DNA from: Sphingobacterium siyangense
GTDB taxonomy: Bacteria > Bacteroidota > Bacteroidia > Sphingobacteriales > Sphingobacteriaceae
Reading direction: 5' to 3'
NCBI RefSeq assembly: GCF_007830445.1
Contig: NZ_VLKR01000027.1
Location: 1-64,000 of the forward strand
DNA: 64,000 nucleotides
The notes under the pieces were generated by a model, which was not told the DNA's origin, made no database searches, and worked only from the letters and a program-made list of their open reading frames with translations. The position numbers and the translations under genes were made by a program. Positions 25,755 to 33,865 of this stretch are shown here, one piece after another. Within the stretch, counting starts at the first letter, position 1. Each line of letters starts with the position of its first letter.

Positions 25755-26612
25755 ATGAAATTAATACGTTTTGGAGCTCAAGGAAAAGAGAAAATCGGTG
25801 TTCAGATCGATGGCGTAAATTACGATGTAAGCGCATTAGGTGGTGATTACAATGAGCAATTCTTTGCTGAGGATGGTTTAGCTCGTTTAGAAGAATTTGT
25901 GAAGGCAAATGAAGGTAAGTTGATTGAAGTTCCTCAAGGCGAGCGTATCGGAGCACCTTTTGCCCGTCCATCCAAAATTGTTTGTATTGGATTGAACTAT
26001 TTAGACCATGCAAAGGAGACCAATGCACCTATTCCTGCTGAACCGATTATCTTTATGAAATCGACCACTTCGTTGGTAGGTCCATACGATAATGTGATGA
26101 TTCCTAAAGATTCGCTAAAAACAGATTGGGAAGTGGAGTTCTGTATCGTGATCGGTAAAAAAGCCTCTTATGTAGAAGAGCATGAGGCCTTGGATTATGT
26201 GGTTGGATATGTGTTGCACAATGATGTTTCCGAACGTGAGTATCAGTTGGAACGTGGCGGTACCTGGGATAAAGGAAAAGGATGTGATACTTTCGCACCA
26301 ATGGGACCCTTCATGGCGACAAAAGAGGAAATCAAAGACATCAACAATGTGCGTTTATGGTTAAAGGTAAACGGAAAAACCTATCAGGATGGCAATACCA
26401 AGGATTTGATCTTTTCGGTAGCACATGTGGTATCGTATGTGTCTAAATTTATGACCTTGTTGCCTGGCGACGTTATTTCAACAGGTACACCTGCAGGTGT
26501 TGGGTTAGGATTTAATCCACCGATTTACTTGAAGCCTGGCGATGTTATCGAGTTAGGAGCAGATGGTCTTGGGGAGTCCCGTCAGACTGTTGTAGCGTAT
26601 TCAAAAAATTAA
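25755..26612 (+). CDS. Fumarylacetoacetate-hydrolase family protein, probable 2,4-diketo-3-deoxy-L-fuconate hydrolase
   Basis: 285 residues. The FAH domain (about 70-282) shows CIGLNYLDHAKE, the metal-ligand segment DWEVEFCIVIGK (two Glu) and the conserved LPGDVISTGTPAGVG. FAH-family members cleave C-C bonds of beta-diketones with Mg2+. In the diketo branch of L-fucose degradation described in Xanthomonas and Burkholderia this step yields pyruvate and L-lactate. The context (dehydrogenase before, lactonase after) supports that function; other acylpyruvate substrates are possible. Confidence 0.82.
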   Translation: MKLIRFGAQGKEKIGVQIDGVNYDVSALGGDYNEQFFAEDGLARLEEFVKANEGKLIEVPQGERIGAPFARPSKIVCIGLNYLDHAKETNAPIPAEPIIFMKSTTSLVGPYDNVMIPKDSLKTDWEVEFCIVIGKKASYVEEHEALDYVVGYVLHNDVSEREYQLERGGTWDKGKGCDTFAPMGPFMATKEEIKDINNVRLWLKVNGKTYQDGNTKDLIFSVAHVVSYVSKFMTLLPGDVISTGTPAGVGLGFNPPIYLKPGDVIELGADGLGESRQTVVAYSKN

Positions 26613-26637
26613 TTGCTCATCAGGTTTTCATTTCATT

Positions 26638-27465
26638 ATGCGTATAGATACCCATCAGCATTTCTGGAAATTCGACCCAATTAGAGATAGTTGGATTACC
26701 GAAGAAATGCAGGTCATAAGACGTGATTTCAGTCCTTTAGATATTCAGTTTGTGCTTGAACGAAATGGATTCGGAGGGAGTGTTGCTGTTCAGGCAGATC
26801 AATCCAAAGAAGAGACTGCTTATTTGGTTCAGCTGGCTAATGATTATCCTTTTATTAAAGGCGTTGTGGGCTGGATTGATCTTCAAGCAGCAGATATTCG
26901 ACAACAGTTGGATGGCTATCAATCAGACACGGTCATCAAAGGATTTCGTCACATTGTTGAAGGAGAAGCGGATCCTGATTTTCTTATCCGCCCTGCCGTA
27001 CTAAATGGACTGAAGGCATTGGCAGATTATGGTTATACTTATGATCTGCTCATCCGTCCACGTCATTATGCAGCAACGCTAGACTGTGTGCAGCAAAATC
27101 CAAATCTACAATTTGTGTTGGATCATATTGCCAAACCGCCAATCAAGTCGAAGGCATTTGATGAGTGGGCCACGTTTATCGATGCGCTAGCTGCTCTTCC
27201 AAATGTCGTATGTAAAGTTTCTGGACTTGCCACAGAGGCCGATTGGGAAGGATGGAAGCTTGATGATTTTAAACAATATCTGGAGCATATCTTTGCACGT
27301 TTTGGAAAGGAGCGCATTATGTACGGGTCAGATTGGCCTGTATGTCTATTGGCTGCATCTTACGAAGAAAGTATTGCCATAGTTGAAGATAAACTAGGGC
27401 AATTTACAGCTGCAGAGAAGAACGCATTTTGGGCAGAGAACGCTATACGTGTATATAATCTTTAA
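26638..27465 (+). CDS. Amidohydrolase-family L-fuconolactonase
   Basis: 275 residues, amidohydrolase_2 fold. Metal or active-site motifs are RIDTHQHFWKF at the N-terminus (HxH), the His of VLDHIAKPP (about 160) and the Asp of MYGSDWPVC (about 230). The COG3618 group hydrolyses sugar lactones, notably L-fucono-1,5-lactone and L-rhamnono-lactone. In this locus it would open the lactone made by L-fucose dehydrogenase. A strong terminator starts five bases after its stop, ending the main fucose transcript. Confidence 0.85.
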   Translation: MRIDTHQHFWKFDPIRDSWITEEMQVIRRDFSPLDIQFVLERNGFGGSVAVQADQSKEETAYLVQLANDYPFIKGVVGWIDLQAADIRQQLDGYQSDTVIKGFRHIVEGEADPDFLIRPAVLNGLKALADYGYTYDLLIRPRHYAATLDCVQQNPNLQFVLDHIAKPPIKSKAFDEWATFIDALAALPNVVCKVSGLATEADWEGWKLDDFKQYLEHIFARFGKERIMYGSDWPVCLLAASYEESIAIVEDKLGQFTAAEKNAFWAENAIRVYNL

Positions 27466-27469
27466 AAGG

Positions 27470-27519
27470 AAAAACTTCAGCATGTTATGAAAGGGAAAAA
27501 TAACATGCTGAAGTTTTTT
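27470..27519 (+). terminator. Strong terminator inside the fucose locus
   Basis: A 19-bp stem (starting AAAAACTTCAGCATG) with an 11-base loop is followed by T6. It separates the lactonase gene from the L-fucose dehydrogenase gene, so the latter needs its own promoter or readthrough. Confidence 0.85.
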
Positions 27520-27646
27520 ATTGGCCATGAAGCCGGATAAATGGGCTGAATAACGCCAATATAAAATTAATCAATAACCAGAGAACGAGTTCATTGTTGC
27601 GAATGTTAATCACAATCAATGAAACAAACCATTCAATAAAAGTATT

Positions 27647-28438
27647 ATGGATCTTCATTTAAGAGATAAAGTTGTTATTGTTACCGGCGGAGCAAAAGGA
27701 ATCGGGCGGGCCGTAGTTCATGCGTTAGCTAAAGAACAGGCTATTCCGGTCATTGTTGGCCGTAAACAGGCGGATAATGAAAAAGTCAAGGAAGAAATCA
27801 AGCAATTTGGTGTAGATGCACTCTGTATTGAGGCGGAGTTATCTAAACCCGAAGATTGTGAAAGAGCCGTCCAGAAAACATTGGAAGTATATGGCCGTAT
27901 CGATGGTTTGGTGAATAATGCCGGACAAAATGATGGTGTCGGATTAGCTTCAGGTAATTATGAAAAATTTGTTGCTTCTCTGCATAAGAACTTAATTCAC
28001 TACTATCTGATGGCACACCACGCTTTGGATGCATTGAAAGCTTCTAAGGGCAGTATTGTGAATATTTCGTCCAAAACTGGCGAAACAGGACAGGGAAATA
28101 CCTCGGCTTATGCGGCATCCAATGGTGGACGTAATGCGCTTACACGCGAGTGGGCTGTAGAATTGTTGCCTTATTCGATTCGTGTAAATGCCATTATCGT
28201 GGCAGAATGTGCCACTCCGCAATACGATACCTGGATTCAAACCTTATCAAATCCGGAGGAGACCTTGAAGAAAATTACGGATCGCATTCCATTGGAGCAT
28301 CGCATGACGACAGCGGAAGAAATCGCCGATACAACAGTCTTTTTGCTGTCTAACAAGTCAAGTCATACAACTGGCCAATTGATCCATGTGGACGGTGGCT
28401 ATGTGCATCTGGATCGCTCTATTATTGCTGAATCGTAG
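27647..28438 (+). CDS. L-fucose dehydrogenase-like SDR with Asn in place of the catalytic Lys
   Basis: 263 residues that resemble the Burkholderia multivorans L-fucose dehydrogenase over their whole length (KNLIHYY, SSKTGETGQGNTS, TREWAVEL, HTTGQ and DGGYVHLDR are shared features as I recall that protein). It would oxidise L-fucose to L-fucono-1,5-lactone with NAD(P), the first step of the pathway. TGGAKGIG (13-20), NNAG (90-93) and Tyr155 are normal, but residue 159 is Asn (AAT at 28121-28123) where SDRs have the catalytic Lys of YxxxK. That change would be expected to cripple catalysis. It lies behind a terminator, separate from the other fucose genes. Confidence 0.82.
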   Translation: MDLHLRDKVVIVTGGAKGIGRAVVHALAKEQAIPVIVGRKQADNEKVKEEIKQFGVDALCIEAELSKPEDCERAVQKTLEVYGRIDGLVNNAGQNDGVGLASGNYEKFVASLHKNLIHYYLMAHHALDALKASKGSIVNISSKTGETGQGNTSAYAASNGGRNALTREWAVELLPYSIRVNAIIVAECATPQYDTWIQTLSNPEETLKKITDRIPLEHRMTTAEEIADTTVFLLSNKSSHTTGQLIHVDGGYVHLDRSIIAES

Positions 28439-28450
28439 CAGAGCAGCGAT

Positions 28451-28514
28451 TGGATTTTGGAAATTAAACTTGTGTGGTTTTGAGGTCACAACTCCGGTTC
28501 ATTTCCAAAATCCA
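28451..28514. repeat. 14-bp perfect inverted repeat after the L-fucose dehydrogenase gene
   Basis: TGGATTTTGGAAAT (28451-28464) is exactly complementary to ATTTCCAAAATCCA (28501-28514). Inside it, TTGTG and CACAA form a small inner stem. A T-run follows only after a gap (GATCGTTTTTTG), so it may be an imperfect terminator or a structured 3' end. The remaining bases to 28643 show nothing else. Confidence 0.6.
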
Positions 28515-28643
28515 TGATCGTTTTTTGATATTGCCCTTCAATCAATGAAAACATCGCCCATCGAAATCGAGTAGTAGGGATATGGTACATGTTCTACACA
28601 GCAGAGGTGAAGGGGAAGTTGTATGAAATGCAGTTAGCTAAAA

Positions 28644-28678
28644 CAAAAAAAGCCTGTTCAATGAACAAGCTTTTTTTG
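28644..28678 (-). terminator. Terminator of the tRNA-Phe pair
   Basis: On the minus strand AAAAAAAGCTTGTTC pairs with GAACAGGCTTTTTTT (one mismatch), directly after the 3' end of the downstream tRNA-Phe. Confidence 0.75.
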
Positions 28679-28751
28679 TGGTGCCACCTGGGTTCGAACC
28701 AGGGACACAAGGATTTTCAGTCCTTTGCTCTACCAGCTGAGCTATGGCACC
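28679..28751 (-). tRNA. tRNA-Phe (GAA), downstream copy
   Basis: A 73-nt cloverleaf. Acceptor GGTGCCA pairs with TGGCACC, the D arm is AGCTCAGCTGGTAGAGC, the anticodon loop CTGAAAA carries GAA, and the T arm is CCTGGTTCGAACCCAGG. CCA is not encoded. It appears identical to the copy 42 bases upstream and is probably processed from one transcript with it. Confidence 0.95.
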
Positions 28752-28793
28752 AGTTGACCTTTTATTTAAATCTGTGATCATCAGATTGAAGCG

Positions 28794-28866
28794 TGGTGCC
28801 ACCTGGGTTCGAACCAGGGACACAAGGATTTTCAGTCCTTTGCTCTACCAGCTGAGCTATGGCACC
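28794..28866 (-). tRNA. tRNA-Phe (GAA), upstream copy
   Basis: The same 73-nt tRNA-Phe sequence as at 28679-28751, in tandem on the minus strand. The identity of the two copies points to recent duplication or gene conversion. The promoter should lie in the gap toward mnmA. Confidence 0.95.
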
Positions 28867-29029
28867 GCTTTTTTGCTATGGGTTTGTTCCCCTATTGCGA
28901 TGCAAATATAGTCCGATAATTTGAATTCTAAAACTTTTATGCAGATTATTTTCGTACTTTTTTCGAACGTGTTGATTTTGATCGAGATAAAATTACAAGA
29001 AACTAACATATAGGAAAAGGAATAAGCTG

Positions 29030-29037
29030 TATCTTTG
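29030..29037 (+). promoter_or_regulatory. -7 box of mnmA
   Basis: TATCTTTG fits TAnnTTTG and lies 17 bases before the ATG at 29055, giving a very short leader of about ten bases. No clear -33 element is seen. Confidence 0.5.
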
Positions 29038-29054
29038 CATTTCAATAATTAGAG

Positions 29055-30146
29055 ATGAGTAAAAGAGGAAGAGTTTTAGTTGCAATGAGTGGAGGGGTAG
29101 ATAGCTCCGTTGCTTCTGTCATGCTCCACGAACAAGGATATGAAGTTATCGGTATCACGATGAAGACATGGGATTATGCATCCGCAGGTGGTTCGTCGAA
29201 AGAGACCGGATGTTGTAGCCTTGATAGTATCAATGACGCTCGTACATTAGCCGTAAACTATGGTTTCCCTCATTATATATTAGATATACGTGATGAGTTT
29301 GGAGATTTTGTGATTGATAATTTTGTAGAAGAATATATTGCTGGACGCACGCCTAACCCATGCGTATTGTGTAATACCCACATTAAATGGGAGGCTTTAA
29401 TGAAACGTGCTGACAAATTGGACTGTGAATTTATCGCTACCGGGCACTATGCCAATATCCGTATGCACGACAATGGTCGCTATGTGATATCAAAAGGTAA
29501 GGATGAAAATAAAGATCAATCTTATGTTCTATGGGGCGTGTCTCAAGAAAACCTTGCGCGGACGCAGTTTCCTTTAGGATCTTTCACGAAAAAGGAAATT
29601 CGTCAGATGGCTTTGGATATGGGACAAAAAGAATTGGCCAATAAGTCTGAAAGTTATGAAATCTGTTTCGTTCCTGACAACGACTACCGTGCGTTTTTGA
29701 GACATAAGGTGCCAACATTGGATCAACAAATTGGTCCGGGTAATTTTATCCTTTCCGATGGTACCGTCGTCGGTAAACATATTGGCTATCCTTATTTCAC
29801 CATCGGTCAACGTAAAGGCTTAGGTATTGCCTTGGGTAAACCGATGTTTGTGATCGAAATCCTTCCAGAAAGTAATACGGTGGTATTGGGTGAAGAACAC
29901 GAACTTGAAAAGTCACATGCCTATGTTCGCAATGTGAACTTTGTGAAATATGCCGGACTGGATCAACCGATGGAAGCAATTTCAAAGGTACGTTATAAAG
30001 ATTCTGGTGCTTTGTCGACCATCTCCCAAGAAGGCGATAAAGTGCGCATTGATTTTGTACACAATGTGAAAGGTATTGCTCCTGGACAATCGGCCGTTTT
30101 TTATGAAGGCAATGATCTACTCGGTGGTGGTTTCTTAATGAAATAA
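29055..30146 (+). CDS. mnmA: tRNA-specific 2-thiouridylase
   Basis: 363 residues, the family's usual length. The PP-loop AMSGGVDSSVASVML lies at residues 9-23. Cys of CVLCNTHIKWE (about 100) and Cys of SYEICFVPDNDYRAFL (about 200) form the catalytic pair that carries sulfur to U34 of tRNA-Lys, Glu and Gln. The central tRNA-binding TGHYA segment and the C-terminal beta-barrel (from about 285) are present. It is monocistronic, with a -7 box just upstream and a terminator after it. Confidence 0.97.
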   Translation: MSKRGRVLVAMSGGVDSSVASVMLHEQGYEVIGITMKTWDYASAGGSSKETGCCSLDSINDARTLAVNYGFPHYILDIRDEFGDFVIDNFVEEYIAGRTPNPCVLCNTHIKWEALMKRADKLDCEFIATGHYANIRMHDNGRYVISKGKDENKDQSYVLWGVSQENLARTQFPLGSFTKKEIRQMALDMGQKELANKSESYEICFVPDNDYRAFLRHKVPTLDQQIGPGNFILSDGTVVGKHIGYPYFTIGQRKGLGIALGKPMFVIEILPESNTVVLGEEHELEKSHAYVRNVNFVKYAGLDQPMEAISKVRYKDSGALSTISQEGDKVRIDFVHNVKGIAPGQSAVFYEGNDLLGGGFLMK

Positions 30147-30181
30147 TAAGAAGCTGGACTGAGATCTAGCATAAGAATTTT

Positions 30182-30217
30182 AATCCCTATCCTGTAACGA
30201 CAGTATAGGGATTTTTT
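30182..30217 (+). terminator. mnmA terminator
   Basis: AATCCCTAT and CTGT pair with ACAG and ATAGGGATT, with single-base bulges in each arm and an AACG loop, followed by T6. Confidence 0.85.
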
Positions 30218-30331
30218 GTTTGGTTTAAAATGCGACTTATCTGGGCTTCTAATTCGAAGATATTCACTTTCCGCTATAAAGATTGAGAAATCTTAATTTG
30301 ATATTACTAATAATTTTAGTAATTTTAACTT

Positions 30332-31396
30332 ATGAATTCGTCAGAATATTTTAAGGGTAGAGGGGCGCAGATCAATCCCAATAACAAATTTTTTTCTAAC
30401 CAATACGTGCAGGAGCATGTTGAAGGGCTGGATGAGGAGTTTTTGGGGGCCGAAAAAACACAATTTATTCCGACTCATCCAAAATCCATTATTTCCAAGT
30501 CAAATAGTCCGGATCTCCGTTTTGAAAGATCCATTAATCCCTATCAGGGCTGTGAACATGGGTGTATTTACTGTTATGCGCGCAATTCGCATGAGTATTG
30601 GGGTTTTAGTGCAGGATTGGATTTTGAGCGTAAGATCTTGGTAAAACATAATGCCGCTCAGCTTCTCGAACAGGAGTTTAGAAAATCGAGCTATCAGCCC
30701 GATTTGATTATGCTTTCCGGTAATACAGACTGTTATCAACCTATTGAACGGAAGCTGGGTATCACACGTTCGCTTTTAGAATTGATGGTCAAATACCAGC
30801 ATCCGGTCTCTATCATCAGCAAAAATGTACTGATGCGGCGGGATTTTGATCTTTTGCGTGAACTTGCAGCACGCAATCTGGTTTCCGTTGCAGTAACCAT
30901 CAATTCGTTGCGCGAGGAGGTACGTCAGAAAATGGAACCACGTACTGCAACGGCATCGGCCCGGTTGAAACTGATCGAGGGATTGACAGGGATTGGTGTA
31001 CCCGTCATGCTGATGATGGCACCCATTGTTCCGGGGATCAATAGTGATGAGATTTCAGATCTGATTCGTTCGGGGGCAGATGCGGGCGCAATTACAGCCT
31101 CTTATACCATCGTGCGGCTCAATGGACAGATCGGTGGTATCTTTAAGGATTGGCTCTATCAGAACTACCCTGACCGTGCTGAGAAGGTATTACATTGGAT
31201 TGAAGCCTGTCATGGTGGAAAAATTAACGATACCGATTTCGGGCGGAGGATAAAAGGGGATGGTCATATGGCCGAGAGTTTACAGCATTTATTCAAGCTT
31301 TCTGTCAAGAAATATATGAATAATGGGACGCTCCCATCCTTGAGAAGGGATCTTTTTCGCTTACCCGATGCAGGCACACAGCTGGGATTGTTTTAG
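30332..31396 (+). CDS. PA0069-family radical SAM protein
   Basis: 354 residues. The [4Fe-4S]-binding Cys triad is in YQGCEHGCIYCYAR (about residues 72-84), here CxxxCxxC. The SAM-binding region follows, with LSGNTDCYQPIE (about 130). The protein belongs to the spore-photoproduct-lyase-like SplB/COG1533 group, widespread in bacteria and without an established reaction; links to DNA photoproduct repair have been suggested for relatives. It stands alone, with a 185-base leader after the mnmA terminator. Confidence 0.87.
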   Translation: MNSSEYFKGRGAQINPNNKFFSNQYVQEHVEGLDEEFLGAEKTQFIPTHPKSIISKSNSPDLRFERSINPYQGCEHGCIYCYARNSHEYWGFSAGLDFERKILVKHNAAQLLEQEFRKSSYQPDLIMLSGNTDCYQPIERKLGITRSLLELMVKYQHPVSIISKNVLMRRDFDLLRELAARNLVSVAVTINSLREEVRQKMEPRTATASARLKLIEGLTGIGVPVMLMMAPIVPGINSDEISDLIRSGADAGAITASYTIVRLNGQIGGIFKDWLYQNYPDRAEKVLHWIEACHGGKINDTDFGRRIKGDGHMAESLQHLFKLSVKKYMNNGTLPSLRRDLFRLPDAGTQLGLF

Positions 31397-31447
31397 TTAT
31401 TAGTGTCAAATGGCAGCAGAAAATAAGCCATTTGTGTAATTTTAAAA

Positions 31448-31990
31448 ATGGAAATTAAAACAGAACGGCTCAAGCTCAGATCCGTAGAGAAAATAGATTT
31501 GGAAAATATCCATTCCCTATTAATGTACCCTGAATCTGCATTGTTTAATCCGAGTGGATTTCCGGATGGAATAGCCCATACGGCGCAAATGGTGGAAGCT
31601 TGGTCAGCGCAAATCCATGAATCCGATGTCCGAAAGGATTATACCTTTTATATAGAAACTCTAGAAGGAAAGGAGTTTATTGGTCTAATTAATATCAGCG
31701 TTGTCAAGCTACGCTATCGAAATGCAGAAGTATGGTTTAAGCTTGTTCCGACAATGTGGAATAAGGGCTATGCAACAGAGGCATTGAACCGAATCCTGAC
31801 ATTTGGTTTCAAGGAACTTAATTTTCATAGAATTGAGGGCGGTTGTGCGGTTGAAAATATCGCTTCCGCTAAAGTAATGGAGAAAGTCGGCATGGTCAAA
31901 GAGGCTCGCAGACGGAAAATTTTGCCGTTAAAAGATGGTTGGAGCGATAATTATGAATTTGCTATTCTCGAGGAGGAATACCCGCTTTAA
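31448..31990 (+). CDS. GNAT-family N-acetyltransferase, RimJ/RimL-like
   Basis: 180 residues with the acetyltransferase_3 layout: N-terminal TERLKLRSV, strand pair around EVWFKLVPTMWNKGYATEAL (CoA pyrophosphate loop near NKGYAT), then the SAKVMEKVGMVKEA helix and a C-terminal strand. Such enzymes acetylate protein N-termini, aminoacyl nucleotides or small amines; the substrate is not predictable. It follows the radical SAM gene by 51 bases and may be co-transcribed, ending at a shared terminator with the convergent permease. Confidence 0.85.
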   Translation: MEIKTERLKLRSVEKIDLENIHSLLMYPESALFNPSGFPDGIAHTAQMVEAWSAQIHESDVRKDYTFYIETLEGKEFIGLINISVVKLRYRNAEVWFKLVPTMWNKGYATEALNRILTFGFKELNFHRIEGGCAVENIASAKVMEKVGMVKEARRRKILPLKDGWSDNYEFAILEEEYPL

Positions 31991-31998
31991 ATTTTAGC

Positions 31999-32036
31999 AA
32001 AAAAGCCTGATTCATGCAATGAATCAGGCTTTTTTT
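31999..32036. terminator. Bidirectional terminator, GNAT / permease
   Basis: AAAAAAGCCTGATTCA pairs perfectly with TGAATCAGGCTTTTTT around a five-base loop. It has A and T runs on both sides and sits between convergent genes, so it can serve both. Confidence 0.9.
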
Positions 32037-32061
32037 ATTGATAAGATCGAGGTTCTGTGAA

Positions 32062-33480
32062 CTAAGATTTCTTTCTTTTGATCAAAACATAACTCACATA
32101 GAGTAATATAAGCCAAGCGGGGATCAATTCTACCGGAAGTTTCATTCCTGTGATCCACATGATGCCAAGTACAGCAATCAAAAAGATCAGACAGATATAG
32201 TTACTTAGGGGATATAGAAAGGATGGAAACTTGGTCTGTAAGTGGGCATCGAGTTTATTTTTTCTGAAATACAAATGTGTAATGGAAATCATGACCCAGT
32301 TTATAATCAGTGAAGATACCACAAGCGACATCAAGATCTCCAAGGCATTTTTCGGCGCAATATAGTTGATAAATACACAGATCGCAGCGAAAAGTGCCGA
32401 GACCAAAATTGCGTTAATAGGCGCATGATTCTTGTTGAGTTTCGAAAGAAAACGAGGGGCATTCCCCTGTTCTGCCAGTCCATATAGCATTCTGCTGTTG
32501 CTGTACACACTGCTATTATATACTGATAATGCGGCGGTAAGAACAATGAGATTTAGCGCATTTGCGATAATTTTTGTGAAATAGAAAGTCTTTCCAAAGA
32601 GGGTAAATTCAAATCCATTAAGTTTGTCAAATACCAGTACAAAAGGACTTGTATCGGCGGTGATATTCGTCCACGGTGTCAAAGAGAAAAGAATAATGAG
32701 TGCACCTACATAAAAGATCAAGATCCGATAGATCACCTGGTTGGTCGCTTTGGGGATGTTCTTTTCGGGATGTTCGGCTTCTGCAGCAGTAATACCAACC
32801 AACTCTAGACCACCGAAAGAAAACATAATCAATGCCATGGCCGAAAGGAGACCTTCAAAATTGCCATCCGATGTTTCGCTAAACCAGCCTTTTGGGAAAA
32901 AACCGCCATGTGAAGTCAGGTTGCTGAGACTTGCCTGCTCACCTCCAGTACCGCTTACCAGTAAGTATACACCAAAAACAATCATTGCGATGATCGCAAT
33001 AACCTTAATGATAGAAAACCAAAATTCCGTCTCGCCATAAATTTTGACAGAGGCAAGATTAAGGGCGTTGATTGCAAAGAAGAAAAATAAACTTGATGCC
33101 CATAGGGGTATTTCAGGCCACCAGAACTGCACATAAACGCCTATTGCTGTAAGTTCGGCCATGCTTACCAAGATATACAGGACCCAATAGTTCCAGCCCG
33201 AAGCATAACCTGCAAAAGAACCCCAATATTTATTGGCGAAGTAGCTAAAACTTCCTGAAACAGGTTCTTCAACGACCATCTCGCCCAATTGGCGCATAAT
33301 AAAAAAAGCAATAATTCCAGCGAAAGCATAGCCGAGTATAACTGCCGGCCCAGCTAGTGTGGCAGCCTTTCCGATACCTAGAAATAAGCCTGTACCAATT
33401 GCACCACCCAGGGCAATTAATTGAATATGTCTATTTTGAAGTCCTCTTTTTAATTCTTCCTTATTGTTCTGTTTCTCCAT
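32062..33480 (-). CDS. Amino-acid permease, APC superfamily (GabP/CycA/LysP-like)
   Basis: 472 residues, twelve predicted helices. The family signatures are the GGAIGTGLFLG loop at the start of helix 1 and the VSGSFSYFANKYWGSFAGYASGWNYW segment (about 85-110). The overall pattern (helix 3 and FWWPEIPLW) lies between CycA, GabP and LysP types, so the amino acid is uncertain. The gene is preceded by about 165 bases of unusually well-folding leader, suggesting cis regulation. It shares a bidirectional terminator with the GNAT gene. Confidence 0.87.
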   Translation of the reverse strand: MEKQNNKEELKRGLQNRHIQLIALGGAIGTGLFLGIGKAATLAGPAVILGYAFAGIIAFFIMRQLGEMVVEEPVSGSFSYFANKYWGSFAGYASGWNYWVLYILVSMAELTAIGVYVQFWWPEIPLWASSLFFFFAINALNLASVKIYGETEFWFSIIKVIAIIAMIVFGVYLLVSGTGGEQASLSNLTSHGGFFPKGWFSETSDGNFEGLLSAMALIMFSFGGLELVGITAAEAEHPEKNIPKATNQVIYRILIFYVGALIILFSLTPWTNITADTSPFVLVFDKLNGFEFTLFGKTFYFTKIIANALNLIVLTAALSVYNSSVYSNSRMLYGLAEQGNAPRFLSKLNKNHAPINAILVSALFAAICVFINYIAPKNALEILMSLVVSSLIINWVMISITHLYFRKNKLDAHLQTKFPSFLYPLSNYICLIFLIAVLGIMWITGMKLPVELIPAWLILLYVSYVLIKRKKS

Positions 33481-33484
33481 GTGT

Positions 33485-33645
33485 ATGGTTAATACGGTTA
33501 CTAGTCTGTTTTGACCGATCCTTGGCAGGGGAAACCTGTGAAGACTTTACTCCTTACCAGAATCGAATTGGTCAAAATTGCTGCCGCTGTATGATGTGCC
33601 GACGAATAACGTGGCTCCCAGTGCATCTTTTGCCCTAAGCGCATA
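33485..33645 (-). ncRNA. Structured leader of the amino-acid permease, candidate cis-regulatory RNA
   Basis: On the minus strand an 8-bp stem (33570-33577 with 33509-33516, TTTTGACC/GGTCAAAA) encloses a second stem (33557-33564 with 33517-33525, one bulge) capped by a CAGG/CCTG hairpin at 33526-33538. Upstream is an independent hairpin: GCCACG/CGTCGGC with one bulge at 33598-33615, extended by GATG/CATC at 33593-33596 and 33624-33627. A -7-like TAACTTTA lies just upstream (about 33645-33652). I could not match it to a named riboswitch. Confidence 0.5.
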
Positions 33646-33753
33646 AAGTTAATAAAACACTTAGGTATTTGTGCACATTCTGTTGTGCTTTTAATGTATT
33701 TCGTTGTTTTTTTATAAACAATGGCGGAAGCCATGTTTTTGGCTAAGAAATAG

Positions 33754-33784
33754 AAAGCGCCGTAATTTAGAAATACGGCGCTTT
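33754..33784 (-). terminator. Terminator of the feo operon
   Basis: AAAGCGCCGTA (33754-33764) pairs perfectly with TACGGCGCTTT (33774-33784). On the minus strand a T-rich stretch follows. It lies about 80 bases after the last feo gene and just before the permease promoter. Confidence 0.7.
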
Positions 33785-33865
33785 ATGAATTAGTAGCTAG
33801 TGTGATTTTTGGCCACTCTAGCTAATAACGAAATCTTATTTGCAAATGCTACTCAAAAAGATAAA

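Noticed and set aside
29030..29037. tRNA-Phe pair as an island attachment site
   Set aside because: There is no integrase next to it and no partial tRNA copy beyond the two complete genes; a simple tandem duplication explains it.
33501..33734. 77-codon minus-strand frame upstream of the permease
   Set aside because: It covers the folded leader and the probable promoter. The pairing pattern explains the sequence better than coding, and no family match is apparent.
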